Assembly: GCA_000433535.1 (NCBI GenBank)
Contig: FR892671.1
Coordinates: 254,112 to 278,093 of the forward strand
Origin: Dorea sp. CAG:317
Lineage (GTDB): Bacteria; Bacillota; Clostridia; Lachnospirales; Lachnospiraceae
Length of the DNA stretch: 23,982 nucleotides
Direction: 5' to 3'
Shown here: positions 7,204 through 15,389 of the stretch, piece after piece
How positions within the stretch are numbered: position 1 is the first letter of the stretch
Layout of the letters: each line of letters opens with the position of its first letter
The notes under the pieces: generated by a model
Database searches by the model: none
Told to the model about the DNA's origin: nothing
The model's input: the letters and a program-made list of their open reading frames with translations, nothing else
Position numbers and translations under genes: made by a program

Positions 7204-8631
7204 TTATAAAATTGCCTTTAATTCCTGATATAATCTTTTCGCATAACTGTCTGTCATTCCGCAAATATAATCGGTCACCAGAAGGAGCCGCAAATATAAT
7301 CGCTCTTCATCCGATTTTCCCTGCGCCTGAAAATGATATGCATTCTTATAATTGCTGGAAATGAATGAAACCATTCTGATATCCAGCGTTCCCATTTTCT
7401 CTTCTTTATCATCATATTTGATTACTGCAGATACAAAACGATCCATCAGATAATCAATCATCGTCGCTTCTGCCACTTCCATACGGTAAATCGTATCAGA
7501 AGTAAATACTTCCCGGAATGCCAGATCTCCCAGCATGTCCATTAATTTCTCGGCAAATGTATGATAAAACAGATCATGTTCATATCTTCCTGCCATAATC
7601 TCATTATAATTTGATGTAAATCCATACGTGGCACAATTGATCAGGAAGCCCTGTACACGGACGATCCAATTTTTAATCGCATACTCCTCCGGATCTTCGA
7701 CGTGTTTGTCTTTTCCCCGTAAGTATAACTCATCCAGAAGCCTCGCAGGATTAAACGCATTGGCATCACTTTTTCCATACATTACCTGCAGCTCTGTCAG
7801 CTCTTCCAATAATTTCTGATAGCTGATAAATCCCTTGATAAAAGCATCTTCGATATCCGCAGTCTTATATGCAATATCATCTGCCGCCTCCAAAATGAAG
7901 GTCAGCGGATGCCGCCTGCCATTTGTCCCTGTCGCTTCCTGGATCTCTCTGAAAATGTTCTCATCAGCCAGATAGTAGCCTAATTTCTTATCTTTTATAT
8001 TCCCGGATTTCGGATCTATCTCATCGGAAGCCACCGGATATTTAACAATCGTATTAAGTAACGCATACGTAAGATTCATCCCATGCTCATCCACAAGGAA
8101 ATGAAGTTTGCTCACCAATCTGAGCGCCTGCGCATTTCCTTCAAAATGATACAAGTCTTCACGCATCCGTTCTGTCAATATCTGATCAATCGGCTCCCCG
8201 TGAAACTTAAGAGCCGGAAGATTCCGCTCAAACCACTCTCGAATAGCCAATTCTCCAAAATGACCAAATGGCGGGTTGCCGATATCATGTATCAGCCCCG
8301 CACATTGTAATATACTGCAAATATCTTCCTTCATTCTTGGCGTAAAGCCCGGATCTTTTTTATATAATAAGATATTCTCTCCAATATTCTGCCCCAGTGA
8401 TTTCGCAAAAGACGATACTTCAAGAGAATGTGTCAGACGCGTCCTGATAAAATCACTTTTATCCAGCGGAAACACCTGCGTCTTATCCTGCAGGCGCCGA
8501 AAAGACGCACTGCCGATAATCCGATGGTAGTCTTTTTCAAACTCACTGCGAAGATCCGTATTCTTCAGGTATTTATTTTTATTGGACGAACCTCTGCTTC
8601 GCTTCGTCGATAACAACTGTTCCCAATTCAT
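7204..8631 (-). CDS. dgt: deoxyguanosinetriphosphate triphosphohydrolase-like HD-domain protein
   Basis: A 475-residue HD-superfamily protein of the dGTPase family, which hydrolyses dNTPs (classically dGTP) to deoxynucleoside and triphosphate. Visible motifs are FRRLQDKTQVF, the metal His in RLTHSLEVS (about residue 68), the HD pair in CAGLIHDIGNPPFGHFGE (His115-Asp116 and a further His at 124), and ILEAADDIAYKTADIEDA near 240-258 carrying the last Asp. I use the ATG at 8631 (MNWEQLL); an in-frame GTG at 8640 would add three residues and lies closer to the AGGAAAG, so the start is uncertain by 9 bp. It begins right after the HTH gene (stop at 8647) and is probably co-transcribed with it. Substrate preference cannot be read from sequence. 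Confidence 0.93.
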   Translation of the reverse strand: MNWEQLLSTKRSRGSSNKNKYLKNTDLRSEFEKDYHRIIGSASFRRLQDKTQVFPLDKSDFIRTRLTHSLEVSSFAKSLGQNIGENILLYKKDPGFTPRMKEDICSILQCAGLIHDIGNPPFGHFGELAIREWFERNLPALKFHGEPIDQILTERMREDLYHFEGNAQALRLVSKLHFLVDEHGMNLTYALLNTIVKYPVASDEIDPKSGNIKDKKLGYYLADENIFREIQEATGTNGRRHPLTFILEAADDIAYKTADIEDAFIKGFISYQKLLEELTELQVMYGKSDANAFNPARLLDELYLRGKDKHVEDPEEYAIKNWIVRVQGFLINCATYGFTSNYNEIMAGRYEHDLFYHTFAEKLMDMLGDLAFREVFTSDTIYRMEVAEATMIDYLMDRFVSAVIKYDDKEEKMGTLDIRMVSFISSNYKNAYHFQAQGKSDEERLYLRLLLVTDYICGMTDSYAKRLYQELKAIL

Positions 8632-8646
8632 GTGTGTCACTCTTTC

Positions 8647-9636
8647 CTAATCCAAATAGATTGGTGGTTCATAATCTTTCCCAAGAAGAACTTTTTTCCG
8701 CTCCTGGTATCCGAGGAACGCCCATTCTGTCATATCTGTCCACTGATGCTCGCCTCTGTCGTAGACCTGTACATAACCAATACGGCTTGGGTGCATGCGC
8801 ACACTGTTGGACTGATACTCGTGTCCGGTGTACGGATTAATATCACCTTTTTCAAGGTCCTCTTCTTCCGTACCTTCCGGCTGAAGCTCCTTTACTTTCT
8901 CCTCTGCATATTCGGTAAATGAATTTACTTCTTTTGCATCGTCTTCCTCAAGAGAAATTGTCTCTGTCTCAAACATGTCTTTCGGCTCTTCTTCCACTGG
9001 TTGTGTCTGAACCTCTTCTTCTGCCGGCTTCACCGGTTCTTCTACTTGTTTCTTTCTTCGTCTTAAATAAGATGTCCAGCTATGTTTCTTTCCTTTATTC
9101 TCTCCATCTTCAAAGACTGTTCGGTTGTCCTGCTTCTTCTCTTGTTCTTTGTTCTCCGACTGTCTATGTTCAAATTCCTTATTCTCTCGCTCTAACGCTG
9201 CAGCCTCTTCCAAAATTTCCTCGAGCGACTCTTCCTGCATTGCAGGCTCTTCATAGATCTCCTCTGCATATTCTTCTATCGCAGGCTCTTCATAGACTTC
9301 CTCTGCATACTCTTCTGCCGCAGGCTCTTCATAAACTGCTTCGACAGGTTCCTGCACTTCTTCTATATAATTTTCCTTATCTTCCCTATGGGGTTCTTCA
9401 GCTTCAACGGATATGTTTTCATCTAGAATATTGAGATAGAAAGGGCATCCTAAAATCCCCGCAATCATACGCATATCCTGCTCTTGAAAATTGTCACGTC
9501 CTAATCTCTGTGTCAAATTCTGACGGGACATTTTCTTTCCGGTATGCTTCTCGATCAATTCTGCGAGTTCTTTAATTGTCATCCCTCTTCTGCTTAAGAT
9601 AATCTTGACTTGTTCTGCAAATGTCAAATCCATCAT
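8647..9636 (-). CDS. XRE-like HTH protein with acidic tandem repeat and conserved C-terminal domain
   Basis: A 329-residue protein. Residues 5-70 look like an XRE-type helix-turn-helix (FAEQVKIILSRRGMTIKELA, then KMSRQNLTQRL). From about 75 to 270 the chain is Glu/Pro-rich and probably disordered, with a 13-residue repeat of the form YEEPAxEEYAEEx (two copies and a partial third). A conserved-looking C-terminal stretch follows, with GDINPYTGHEYQSNS, RIGYVQVYDRGEHQWTDM and EWAFLGYQERKKVLLGKDYE. AAGGAGG lies 6 nt before the first of two consecutive ATGs (9636 or 9633). It heads the operon with dgt, the DUF6128-like gene and tadA, behind a strong promoter at 9745-9773. DNA binding is inferred and targets are unknown. 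Confidence 0.75.
   Translation of the reverse strand: MMDLTFAEQVKIILSRRGMTIKELAELIEKHTGKKMSRQNLTQRLGRDNFQEQDMRMIAGILGCPFYLNILDENISVEAEEPHREDKENYIEEVQEPVEAVYEEPAAEEYAEEVYEEPAIEEYAEEIYEEPAMQEESLEEILEEAAALERENKEFEHRQSENKEQEKKQDNRTVFEDGENKGKKHSWTSYLRRRKKQVEEPVKPAEEEVQTQPVEEEPKDMFETETISLEEDDAKEVNSFTEYAEEKVKELQPEGTEEEDLEKGDINPYTGHEYQSNSVRMHPSRIGYVQVYDRGEHQWTDMTEWAFLGYQERKKVLLGKDYEPPIYLD
9242..9339 (-). repeat. 39-bp in-frame tandem repeat, about 2.5 copies
   Basis: Two near-identical 39-bp units (9242-9280 and 9281-9319) and a partial third (9320-9339) each begin GCAGGCTCTTCATA on the plus strand. They encode the 13-residue Glu-rich repeat in the HTH protein and are a likely place for copy-number change between strains. 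Confidence 0.85.
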
Positions 9637-9744
9637 GTTTTTCCTCCTTATTCAATTTCATTATACTCCCTCATAGATTTATCCATATACATCCATTTGT
9701 AAACTAATATATTTCTTGATAAACCTTAGTTTTTCCCTTTTTCT

Positions 9745-9773
9745 ATTTTATCAAATAGACATATCAACGTCAA
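9745..9773 (-). promoter_or_regulatory. sigma-A promoter of the HTH-dgt-DUF6128-tadA operon
   Basis: Minus-strand TTGACG (9768-9773), 17 bp, and TAAAAT (9745-9750). The start near 9738 leaves a leader of about 100 nt before the HTH gene. Confidence 0.78.
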
Positions 9774-9783
9774 GACACACGAT

Positions 9784-9820
9784 GAGGGACAGTCGCATAC
9801 TTTCATGAAACTGTCCCCTC
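9784..9820. repeat. GGGACAGT-type inverted repeat downstream of glyA
   Basis: GGGACAGT (9786-9793) and ACTGTCCC (9810-9817) form an 8-bp stem with a 16-nt loop that contains the small palindrome TTTCATGAAA. It lies 24 bp past the glyA stop. On the minus strand no T-run follows, so a classical terminator is not convincing. It may stabilise the glyA 3' end or be a dispersed palindromic repeat. The rest of 9637-9843 holds only the operon promoter. Confidence 0.6.
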
Positions 9821-9843
9821 TTTACTTTCCATATAGAATTATG

Positions 9844-11079
9844 TTAAATTAATGGATATTTTTCTGTAAGACCTGCTACCAGCTCTTTCGCCTTTTCCAC
9901 ATTTGCTTCATCTTTGATAACAAGAGAAATGGCTTCTGCTATGACATCCATATCTTCTTCTTTCATTCCGCGCGTCGTCACTGCCGGCGTACCAAGCCGC
10001 ACACCGCTCGTCAGGAATGGTGATCTTGGATCGTTCGGAATCGCATTCTTATTGCAAGTAATATGCGCGCTGTCTAATCGTTTTTCCAAATCTTTTCCGG
10101 TCACCTGCTCTTCTCTTAAATCCACGAGCATGAGATGATTATCGGTTCCTCCGGATACTAATTTTACACCTCTATCCATAAGTGCATTTGCCAGCGCCTG
10201 TGCATTTGCCAGGATCTGCTTCTGATATGCTTTAAATTCAGGCTGCAGCGCCTCTTTAAAGCATACTGCTTTTCCCGCAATTACATGCTCCAGCGGTCCA
10301 CCCTGTGTGCCCGGGAAGATTGCTTTATCAAAGTTGAACTTTTCATTTGCTTTTTCATTCCAAAGTATCATTCCTCCTCTTGGTCCTCGCAGTGTCTTAT
10401 GCGTTGTAGTCGTCACCACATCTGCATACGGTATTGGACTTGGATGCAGTCCTGCAGCTACCAATCCGGCGATATGTGCCATATCTACCATAAGATACGC
10501 ACCTACCTCATCTGCAATTTCACGGAATTTTTTAAAATCAATGATTCTTGCATAAGCACTTGCCCCTGCAACAATAAGCTTCGGCTTTTCTTCTATCGCT
10601 CTTTGACGAACCACCTCGTAATCAATCACTCCATCATCATTCACACCGTAAAAGGTTGATTTAAAATACTTTCCGGACAGATTTACCGGTGATCCATGAG
10701 TTAAATGCCCTCCATGGTCGAGATTCATTCCAAGAATTTTATCTCCCGGTTCAAGCATTGCAAAATAAACCGCAAGATTTGCCTGCGCCCCTGAATGCGG
10801 CTGCACATTGACATAATCGCATCCAAATAATTCTTTTGCCCGGTCTCTGGCTAGGTTTTCTACTACGTCCACACATTGACAGCCTCCATAATATCGTTTT
10901 GAAGGGTAGCCTTCCGCATACTTATTCGTAAGCGGGCTTCCCATAGCCGCCATAACTGCTTTACTCACCCAGTTCTCTGACGCGATCAGTTCAATATGAG
11001 AGTTCTGCCGCTTCATCTCATCTGTAATCGCCTGTGCAATTTCCGGGTCTGCTTTCAAAATCTCTTCGTATGAATACAT
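9844..11079 (-). CDS. glyA: serine hydroxymethyltransferase
   Basis: A 411-residue PLP enzyme interconverting serine plus tetrahydrofolate with glycine plus 5,10-methylene-THF, the main source of one-carbon units. Family motifs are HIELIASENWVS at 28-39, NKYAEGYPSKRYYGG at 52-66, VNVQPHSGAQAN at 90-101, VDMAHIAGLVAAG at 198-210, and the PLP lysine Lys228 in TTTTHKTLRGPRGG. Length is normal for bacteria. GAGGAGGGAC precedes the ATG. The upstream gap of 90 bp to the FGGY kinase has no convincing terminator or glycine riboswitch, so some read-through from the kinase unit is conceivable. A weak promoter with TTGCG at -35 may lie in the gap, but I am not confident. Confidence 0.97.
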   Translation of the reverse strand: MYSYEEILKADPEIAQAITDEMKRQNSHIELIASENWVSKAVMAAMGSPLTNKYAEGYPSKRYYGGCQCVDVVENLARDRAKELFGCDYVNVQPHSGAQANLAVYFAMLEPGDKILGMNLDHGGHLTHGSPVNLSGKYFKSTFYGVNDDGVIDYEVVRQRAIEEKPKLIVAGASAYARIIDFKKFREIADEVGAYLMVDMAHIAGLVAAGLHPSPIPYADVVTTTTHKTLRGPRGGMILWNEKANEKFNFDKAIFPGTQGGPLEHVIAGKAVCFKEALQPEFKAYQKQILANAQALANALMDRGVKLVSGGTDNHLMLVDLREEQVTGKDLEKRLDSAHITCNKNAIPNDPRSPFLTSGVRLGTPAVTTRGMKEEDMDVIAEAISLVIKDEANVEKAKELVAGLTEKYPLI

Positions 11080-11169
11080 ATCTGTCCCTCCTCTTTCGGA
11101 ATTGTCTACTTGAATATAGCTTATCCTGTTTGGGACATATACGCAAGAGTTGTTTGAAAATAAACAATT

Positions 11170-12729
11170 TTAATACATGCCATCAACAGTATTCTTTAAT
11201 CTCTTTAAATCTCTGTCCAAATGTTTATACATTTCTACATAATACGGATACAATTTGTCGTAAGCCGCTACCCATTCATCTACCGGCTGAATAATTTCGT
11301 TTACCTTTACAATATTTTCAACCGCTTTTGTAAGATCCGGAAATACCCCTACTTTATGTCCAACAATCAGCGCATCTCCTACCGGAACATCTCCGGATTT
11401 TTCATCCAGCAAATAAACCGGCATCTTCAACATTGACGCTTTAATCTGAGACCAGGTGCGGCTTTTTGCACCACCACCGCAAATACGAAGTACATTTGCT
11501 TTAGCTCCTGATGCTTTTACTGTTTCCATAACATGACGAAGCGCATAAGCCGTTCCTTCAAAAACAGATCGTACTAACTCACACCGCTTCATTCCCATTC
11601 CCATACCAATAAACATACCTCTTGCATATTCATTCCACAATGGTGCACGCTCTCCAAGAAGATATGGGAAGAAAAATAATCCGCCGCTTCCTGGTTTTGC
11701 ATCCAACGCTAATTCATTAAGATATGTGTAAATATTCTTTCCGTGAGCCTCTGCATAAGCTCTTTCTTCTGCTGCCATGGTTTCAATAAACCACTTTAAC
11801 GCAGCTCCACTTGTCTGAATAGGAGCATCAAAAATCCAAGGCATTCCGTCTATAGAACATGGTTTTGTTACAACCGGAATATCCGGCGCACTCTTTACAT
11901 CACTTCCAACGAATACCAGGGAAGTTGTTCCTGAAGATTCTCCTGCCTCTCCCAGTCTGCTCATGCCTGTTGCATGCATTGACGCCATTGCATCACTGCA
12001 GCCTGCCACAACAGGAATACCTGCAATCAGTCCTGTCACCTGCGCCGCCTCTTCTGTCACAAATCCAATAATATCATTTACTAACTGCGGTTTTGGTAAC
12101 ATCGCATCCAGATCAATTCCAATAACATCCGCAATTTCCTGTGACCACTCCATCGTGGAAATATCCAAGCACTGCGTTCTGGATGCCTGATCAATATCCG
12201 TTGTCATTTTTCCTGTTAATTTGTAATTAATGAAAGAACTTGCCTGTAAAAAGCAAGCAGTTTTTGCAAATAGGTCAGGTTCATTTTTCTTAAACCACAA
12301 CAGTTTATTCGGAAGAAACGCTACAGATGGTTGTCCCCCTACAATTTCTACAAAACGATCAAATCCGATTGTATCTACAATATAATGAAGTTCTGCTGCT
12401 GAACGACTATCTTGATATGTCATCGCATTTCTTAACGGATTCCCATCTTTATCCACCGGAAGCATAGTTACCGTATGTGAACTAATACAAATACCACGAA
12501 TGCGTTTAACAACAGCTTCTCCGGCTTTTTCCGTTAGTGCTCTGAAAATTTCCACAGTATTTTGCCACCACTCATTGGCGTCTTGTTCCTGCATATTCGG
12601 ACCTGGAGATAAGAATTTACTTGGTCTTGAACTTTCTGCTACCACCGTTCCATCTTCTGCCAGAATAATTGCTTTTATGTTCGTTGTTCCACAATCCATT
12701 CCCAATAAATAGTTTTCAATCTTTGCCAT
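11170..12729 (-). CDS. FGGY-family carbohydrate kinase
   Basis: A 519-residue ATP-dependent sugar/polyol kinase. The N-terminal phosphate loop is LLGMDCGTTNIKAII (8-22), the substrate region MTYQDSRS is at 103-110, the catalytic base is Asp246 in AGCSDAMAS, GERAPLWNEYARG (359-371) is the FGGY signature, and GGGAKSRTWSQIKA (418-431) is the adenosine site. It resembles xylulokinase and YoaC-like members but does not reveal its substrate. The start at 12729 (MAKIENYL) follows CGAGGAAT; an upstream in-frame ATG at 12753 lacks a site. It is divergent from the zinc alcohol dehydrogenase and carries the shared operator-promoter at 12775-12831. With the aldolase of the same locus it could make and cleave a ketose 1-phosphate; this is inference. 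Confidence 0.92.
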   Translation of the reverse strand: MAKIENYLLGMDCGTTNIKAIILAEDGTVVAESSRPSKFLSPGPNMQEQDANEWWQNTVEIFRALTEKAGEAVVKRIRGICISSHTVTMLPVDKDGNPLRNAMTYQDSRSAAELHYIVDTIGFDRFVEIVGGQPSVAFLPNKLLWFKKNEPDLFAKTACFLQASSFINYKLTGKMTTDIDQASRTQCLDISTMEWSQEIADVIGIDLDAMLPKPQLVNDIIGFVTEEAAQVTGLIAGIPVVAGCSDAMASMHATGMSRLGEAGESSGTTSLVFVGSDVKSAPDIPVVTKPCSIDGMPWIFDAPIQTSGAALKWFIETMAAEERAYAEAHGKNIYTYLNELALDAKPGSGGLFFFPYLLGERAPLWNEYARGMFIGMGMGMKRCELVRSVFEGTAYALRHVMETVKASGAKANVLRICGGGAKSRTWSQIKASMLKMPVYLLDEKSGDVPVGDALIVGHKVGVFPDLTKAVENIVKVNEIIQPVDEWVAAYDKLYPYYVEMYKHLDRDLKRLKNTVDGMY

Positions 12730-12774
12730 TTTAATTCCTCGCCTTCTTATCATTTTGATAATTCATCTAATTAG

Positions 12775-12831
12775 ACAATAGCAAATCTGCACACAGTTCT
12801 CAAAAATGTATTTTCCTTTTTTAACAGGAAA
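12775..12831 (-). promoter_or_regulatory. operator plus promoter of the FGGY kinase
   Basis: On the minus strand: TTTCC-N10-GGAAA (12831-12812), 8 bp, TTGAGA (12803-12798), 17 bp, TATTGT (12780-12775). The start is expected near 12768. The -10 is poor while -35 and spacing are good, as expected for an activator-dependent promoter. It is one of four sites of identical geometry. Confidence 0.82.
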
Positions 12832-12853
12832 TTTTTGACTCTTTCAAATTTTA

Positions 12854-12910
12854 TTGCCGTTTATATATGGAAATAACCCGTTTGAAACTCTATTTTTTTC
12901 TTTCTATACT
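12854..12910 (+). promoter_or_regulatory. operator plus promoter of the zinc alcohol dehydrogenase
   Basis: On the plus strand: TTGCC-N10-GGAAA (12854-12873), 8 bp, TTGAAA (12882-12887), 17 bp, TATACT (12905-12910). The left half-site has one deviation (TTGCC for TTTCC); all spacings equal those of the other three sites. It sits 22 bp from the kinase operator, so the two operators stand back to back. Confidence 0.78.
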
Positions 12911-12950
12911 AAATAGTGTAAAAATGAATATAGAAAGGAGCTGTTAAATA

Positions 12951-13997
12951 ATGAAAATGAAAGCAGCATTAATGTACGGCCCAAACGATATCCGTGTCGA
13001 AGAAACCGACAAACCCATTTGTCCGGAGGATGGACTTATCCTGAAGATTATGTCTGTTGGTCTCTGTGGTTCTGATATTCGTAATCTTACCACAGATTCC
13101 AGAAAAGGAAACTATCCTTTTATCTATGGTCACGAAATTGTTGGTTTTGTTGACGAAGTCGGTGCCAAACAAAATAAATATAAAGTAGGTGAGCGATTAT
13201 TTCTATTTCCCGGTACTTACTGTATGGAATGCGACGAATGTATTAGTGGACATAGTGAAAACTGTTCTAATACTGCCGTTGCAAAGCTTGCAGGAACTGG
13301 TGGATTTGCTCAATATGTGGCAGTAAGCGGAGAAAAAATCCGGCGCGGTGGAATTTATGAAATTCCAGATGATGTATCTTTTGATGCAGCAAGTCTTGGC
13401 GAACCTCTTACTTCCGTGTTTGCCTGTCTTGAAAATATAAAAGTCGGCTATCCGGATACTTTAGTAATTATCGGTTCTGGACCAATTGGTTGTTTCATGG
13501 CACAACTTGCTAAGATCCGCGGTGCACAGAAAGTAATTATGATTGATATCAACGAGAGCCGCTTACAAATGTCAAAACAATTCGGTGTAGATATTACTGT
13601 AAACAGTTCCGAAGTTGACCCAATTGAAACCATCAAGGAACTTACTAACGGAAAAGGTGCGGATAAAGTCATCTCCGCAACACCGGTAAATGCAACCCAA
13701 ACGCAAAGTATACATATGGTTAAAAAAGGCGGGCTTGTTGTATTTTTCGGCGGCGTTCCAAAGGGCTCCATGACAGAACTCGACTGTAATCTGATCCACT
13801 ACAACAACATATGGATCAAAGGTCATTTCGGCGCTTCTTACAGTCAGTCAAAACGTGCTTTCCAGCTTGCGATTTCTCCAAATTTCCCTACTGAGAAATT
13901 TGTAACTCATGTCCTTCCTTTAGATCAAATAAACAAAGGAATTCAACTTACAAAAACCGGCGAAGCAATTAAAGTTGTCCTTCATCCTTGGGATTAA
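12951..13997 (+). CDS. zinc-dependent medium-chain alcohol/polyol dehydrogenase
   Basis: A 348-residue MDR dehydrogenase of the sorbitol/threonine dehydrogenase type. Catalytic zinc ligands are Cys39 (GLCGSD), His61-Glu62 (GHEIVG) and Glu151 (SLGEPLT). Structural zinc is bound by Cys91, Cys94, Cys97 and Cys105. The Rossmann motif is GSGPIG (175-180) and Asp199 at the end of beta-2 points to NAD rather than NADP. The Glu-Pro-Leu in place of the alcohol dehydrogenase Cys is typical of polyol dehydrogenases, so oxidation of a polyol to a ketose is the best guess. GAAAGGAG lies before the ATG; a second Met at residue 3 is possible. It is the only metabolic gene of the locus on the plus strand and ends at the 14040 hairpin. 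Confidence 0.92.
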   Translation: MKMKAALMYGPNDIRVEETDKPICPEDGLILKIMSVGLCGSDIRNLTTDSRKGNYPFIYGHEIVGFVDEVGAKQNKYKVGERLFLFPGTYCMECDECISGHSENCSNTAVAKLAGTGGFAQYVAVSGEKIRRGGIYEIPDDVSFDAASLGEPLTSVFACLENIKVGYPDTLVIIGSGPIGCFMAQLAKIRGAQKVIMIDINESRLQMSKQFGVDITVNSSEVDPIETIKELTNGKGADKVISATPVNATQTQSIHMVKKGGLVVFFGGVPKGSMTELDCNLIHYNNIWIKGHFGASYSQSKRAFQLAISPNFPTEKFVTHVLPLDQINKGIQLTKTGEAIKVVLHPWD

Positions 13998-14039
13998 TTG
14001 CTTTTCTAACATAATATAATCCCCCCAAAAATATAAACA

Positions 14040-14077
14040 AGACCACTCGCTTATCATCGGCGAGTGGTCTCTTATTT
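14040..14077 (+). terminator. terminator of the zinc alcohol dehydrogenase
   Basis: AGACCACTCGC (14040-14050) pairs perfectly with GCGAGTGGTCT (14060-14070) over a 9-nt loop, followed by CTTATTT. The T-tract is interrupted but the 11-bp stem is strong. Confidence 0.75.
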
Positions 14078-14094
14078 ACGTCAAAAATGTCCAC

Positions 14095-14139
14095 AAAAAA
14101 GAGCTGTGCCACGGTTTTCACACCGCGAGCAACAGCTCT
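14095..14139 (-). terminator. Rho-independent terminator of the aldolase-to-MFS operon
   Basis: On the minus strand AGAGCTGT (14139-14132) pairs with ACAGCTCT (14107-14100), with inner helices TGC/GCA and CGGT/ACCG extending it to a long imperfect hairpin, followed directly by a run of Ts (plus-strand A-run 14095-14100). It begins about 41 bp after the MFS stop. Confidence 0.88.
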
Positions 14140-14180
14140 ATAATATTTGAACACTCACTGATACAGACTATTTCTTTATT

Positions 14181-15359
14181 TTATTCTCCCTGAGAATCTA
14201 ATGCTTGTGCATCTGTTGTCGGCGCTTTAATGCAAGCTACAATTCCGATAACAGCCAATGCTACTGCTGATAAAATGAATCTGTTAGAAATATCATCGCC
14301 CAACATATTTGCTAATGGATTTACAACATATGCAGAAATAAAGTTTCCTACGTTATATGTAGCAGACACAATTGCAATTGCAAGTGACGCTTGTGCTGCC
14401 GGTACCATATTGGCCGCAAAGGTAACTGCTCCCGGATTACGAATCGCAAAACCAAATCCTACCACTGCTGCTCCTACACAGATAACCGGGAGACTTGTTG
14501 AAAATCCTACCATTGCGGTACCCACCGCCATCATAAGAATCGCTGCACCGATTGTAAAACGTTTAAATAATTTTACTGTATTTCCAAGAACTAATCCACC
14601 GAGGATACCAATTACCTGCATAATGGATGCCACTGTTCCTGCCGTACTTGCATCACCGATTCCTTTTCGGTCAATATACATTGCAATATTTGTATTAAAT
14701 GTTGCTACGAAAATACCTGTAACCAGACAAAGGACTCCAAAATAGATCATGCTTCCTGAAATACCACCGCTTGCCTTCTCTTCTTTTGCTACAACTTCTC
14801 CCTTCGGAACAGTTAATGCTACGATAATAAGAATTGGAACACAGATTAAAAATACAAGATACCCTCTCTTCCATCCTGCCATTGCAGTAAAAAGACCTGA
14901 ACCTTTTGCGATAATTGTTCCACCAATACTTACAAAAATAGACTGGAATCCCATAACTCTTGATTTTTCAAGACCGGTAAAATAGTCAGAGATCAATGAA
15001 GAACTTACTACAACTACCAGTGAAAGACCTGCTCCAATTACAATACTTGCCGCATATAACATCCAGAGCTTTGAATTCAATACCTGTGGCATAAGACCAC
15101 CAATAAGCATTAAAACAGTACCAATAAGAGCAATATCTCTTTTTGTAATTTTAGGCTCCATCAATGGTTCTAATAACATCATTGGGAGTGTTACTAAGTT
15201 AATTAACGTCAATACTATCTGAATTGCTGAATCGCTTGCATCTGGGAAAAATTTACCCACCTCTGCAAGAATAGGTGCCAATGCACTGTTACAAGCCATT
15301 GTCAGAGACATTACAAGAAGGCCTGCTGCAATTACTTTTTTGTTTCTTCCTTTTTCCAT
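14181..15359 (-). CDS. MFS transporter (first of two)
   Basis: A 392-residue major facilitator with about 12 hydrophobic segments in two six-helix halves separated by a charged loop near residues 188-198 (PKGEVVAKEEKAS). No binding-protein or PTS motif is seen. It is the last gene of the aldolase operon, 30 bp behind the 2-hydroxyacid dehydrogenase, with AAAGGAG 8 nt before the ATG. Operon position implies import of the substrate or export of an end product such as a diol. The sequence alone does not give substrate or direction, and it is not obviously close to the second MFS protein of the locus. Confidence 0.88.
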   Translation of the reverse strand: MEKGRNKKVIAAGLLVMSLTMACNSALAPILAEVGKFFPDASDSAIQIVLTLINLVTLPMMLLEPLMEPKITKRDIALIGTVLMLIGGLMPQVLNSKLWMLYAASIVIGAGLSLVVVVSSSLISDYFTGLEKSRVMGFQSIFVSIGGTIIAKGSGLFTAMAGWKRGYLVFLICVPILIIVALTVPKGEVVAKEEKASGGISGSMIYFGVLCLVTGIFVATFNTNIAMYIDRKGIGDASTAGTVASIMQVIGILGGLVLGNTVKLFKRFTIGAAILMMAVGTAMVGFSTSLPVICVGAAVVGFGFAIRNPGAVTFAANMVPAAQASLAIAIVSATYNVGNFISAYVVNPLANMLGDDISNRFILSAVALAVIGIVACIKAPTTDAQALDSQGE

Positions 15360-15389
15360 TTCTCATTCTCCTTTATGCTGCGTATCTTT

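Noticed and set aside
9235..9340. 39-bp repeats as a CRISPR array
   Set aside because: The units are contiguous, in frame, and encode a Glu-rich protein repeat without spacers.
11150..11167. TTGTTT/AAACAA hairpin as a terminator of the kinase
   Set aside because: The stem is 6 bp, all weak pairs, and in the kinase direction it is not followed by Ts.
11080..11169. Glycine or folate riboswitch before glyA
   Set aside because: The leader is too short and no tandem aptamer or conserved core is seen.
14230..14745. 171-codon plus-strand frame opposite the first MFS gene
   Set aside because: It is the mirror of a hydrophobic membrane protein gene, with no ribosome binding site or promoter; the minus-strand MFS is clear.
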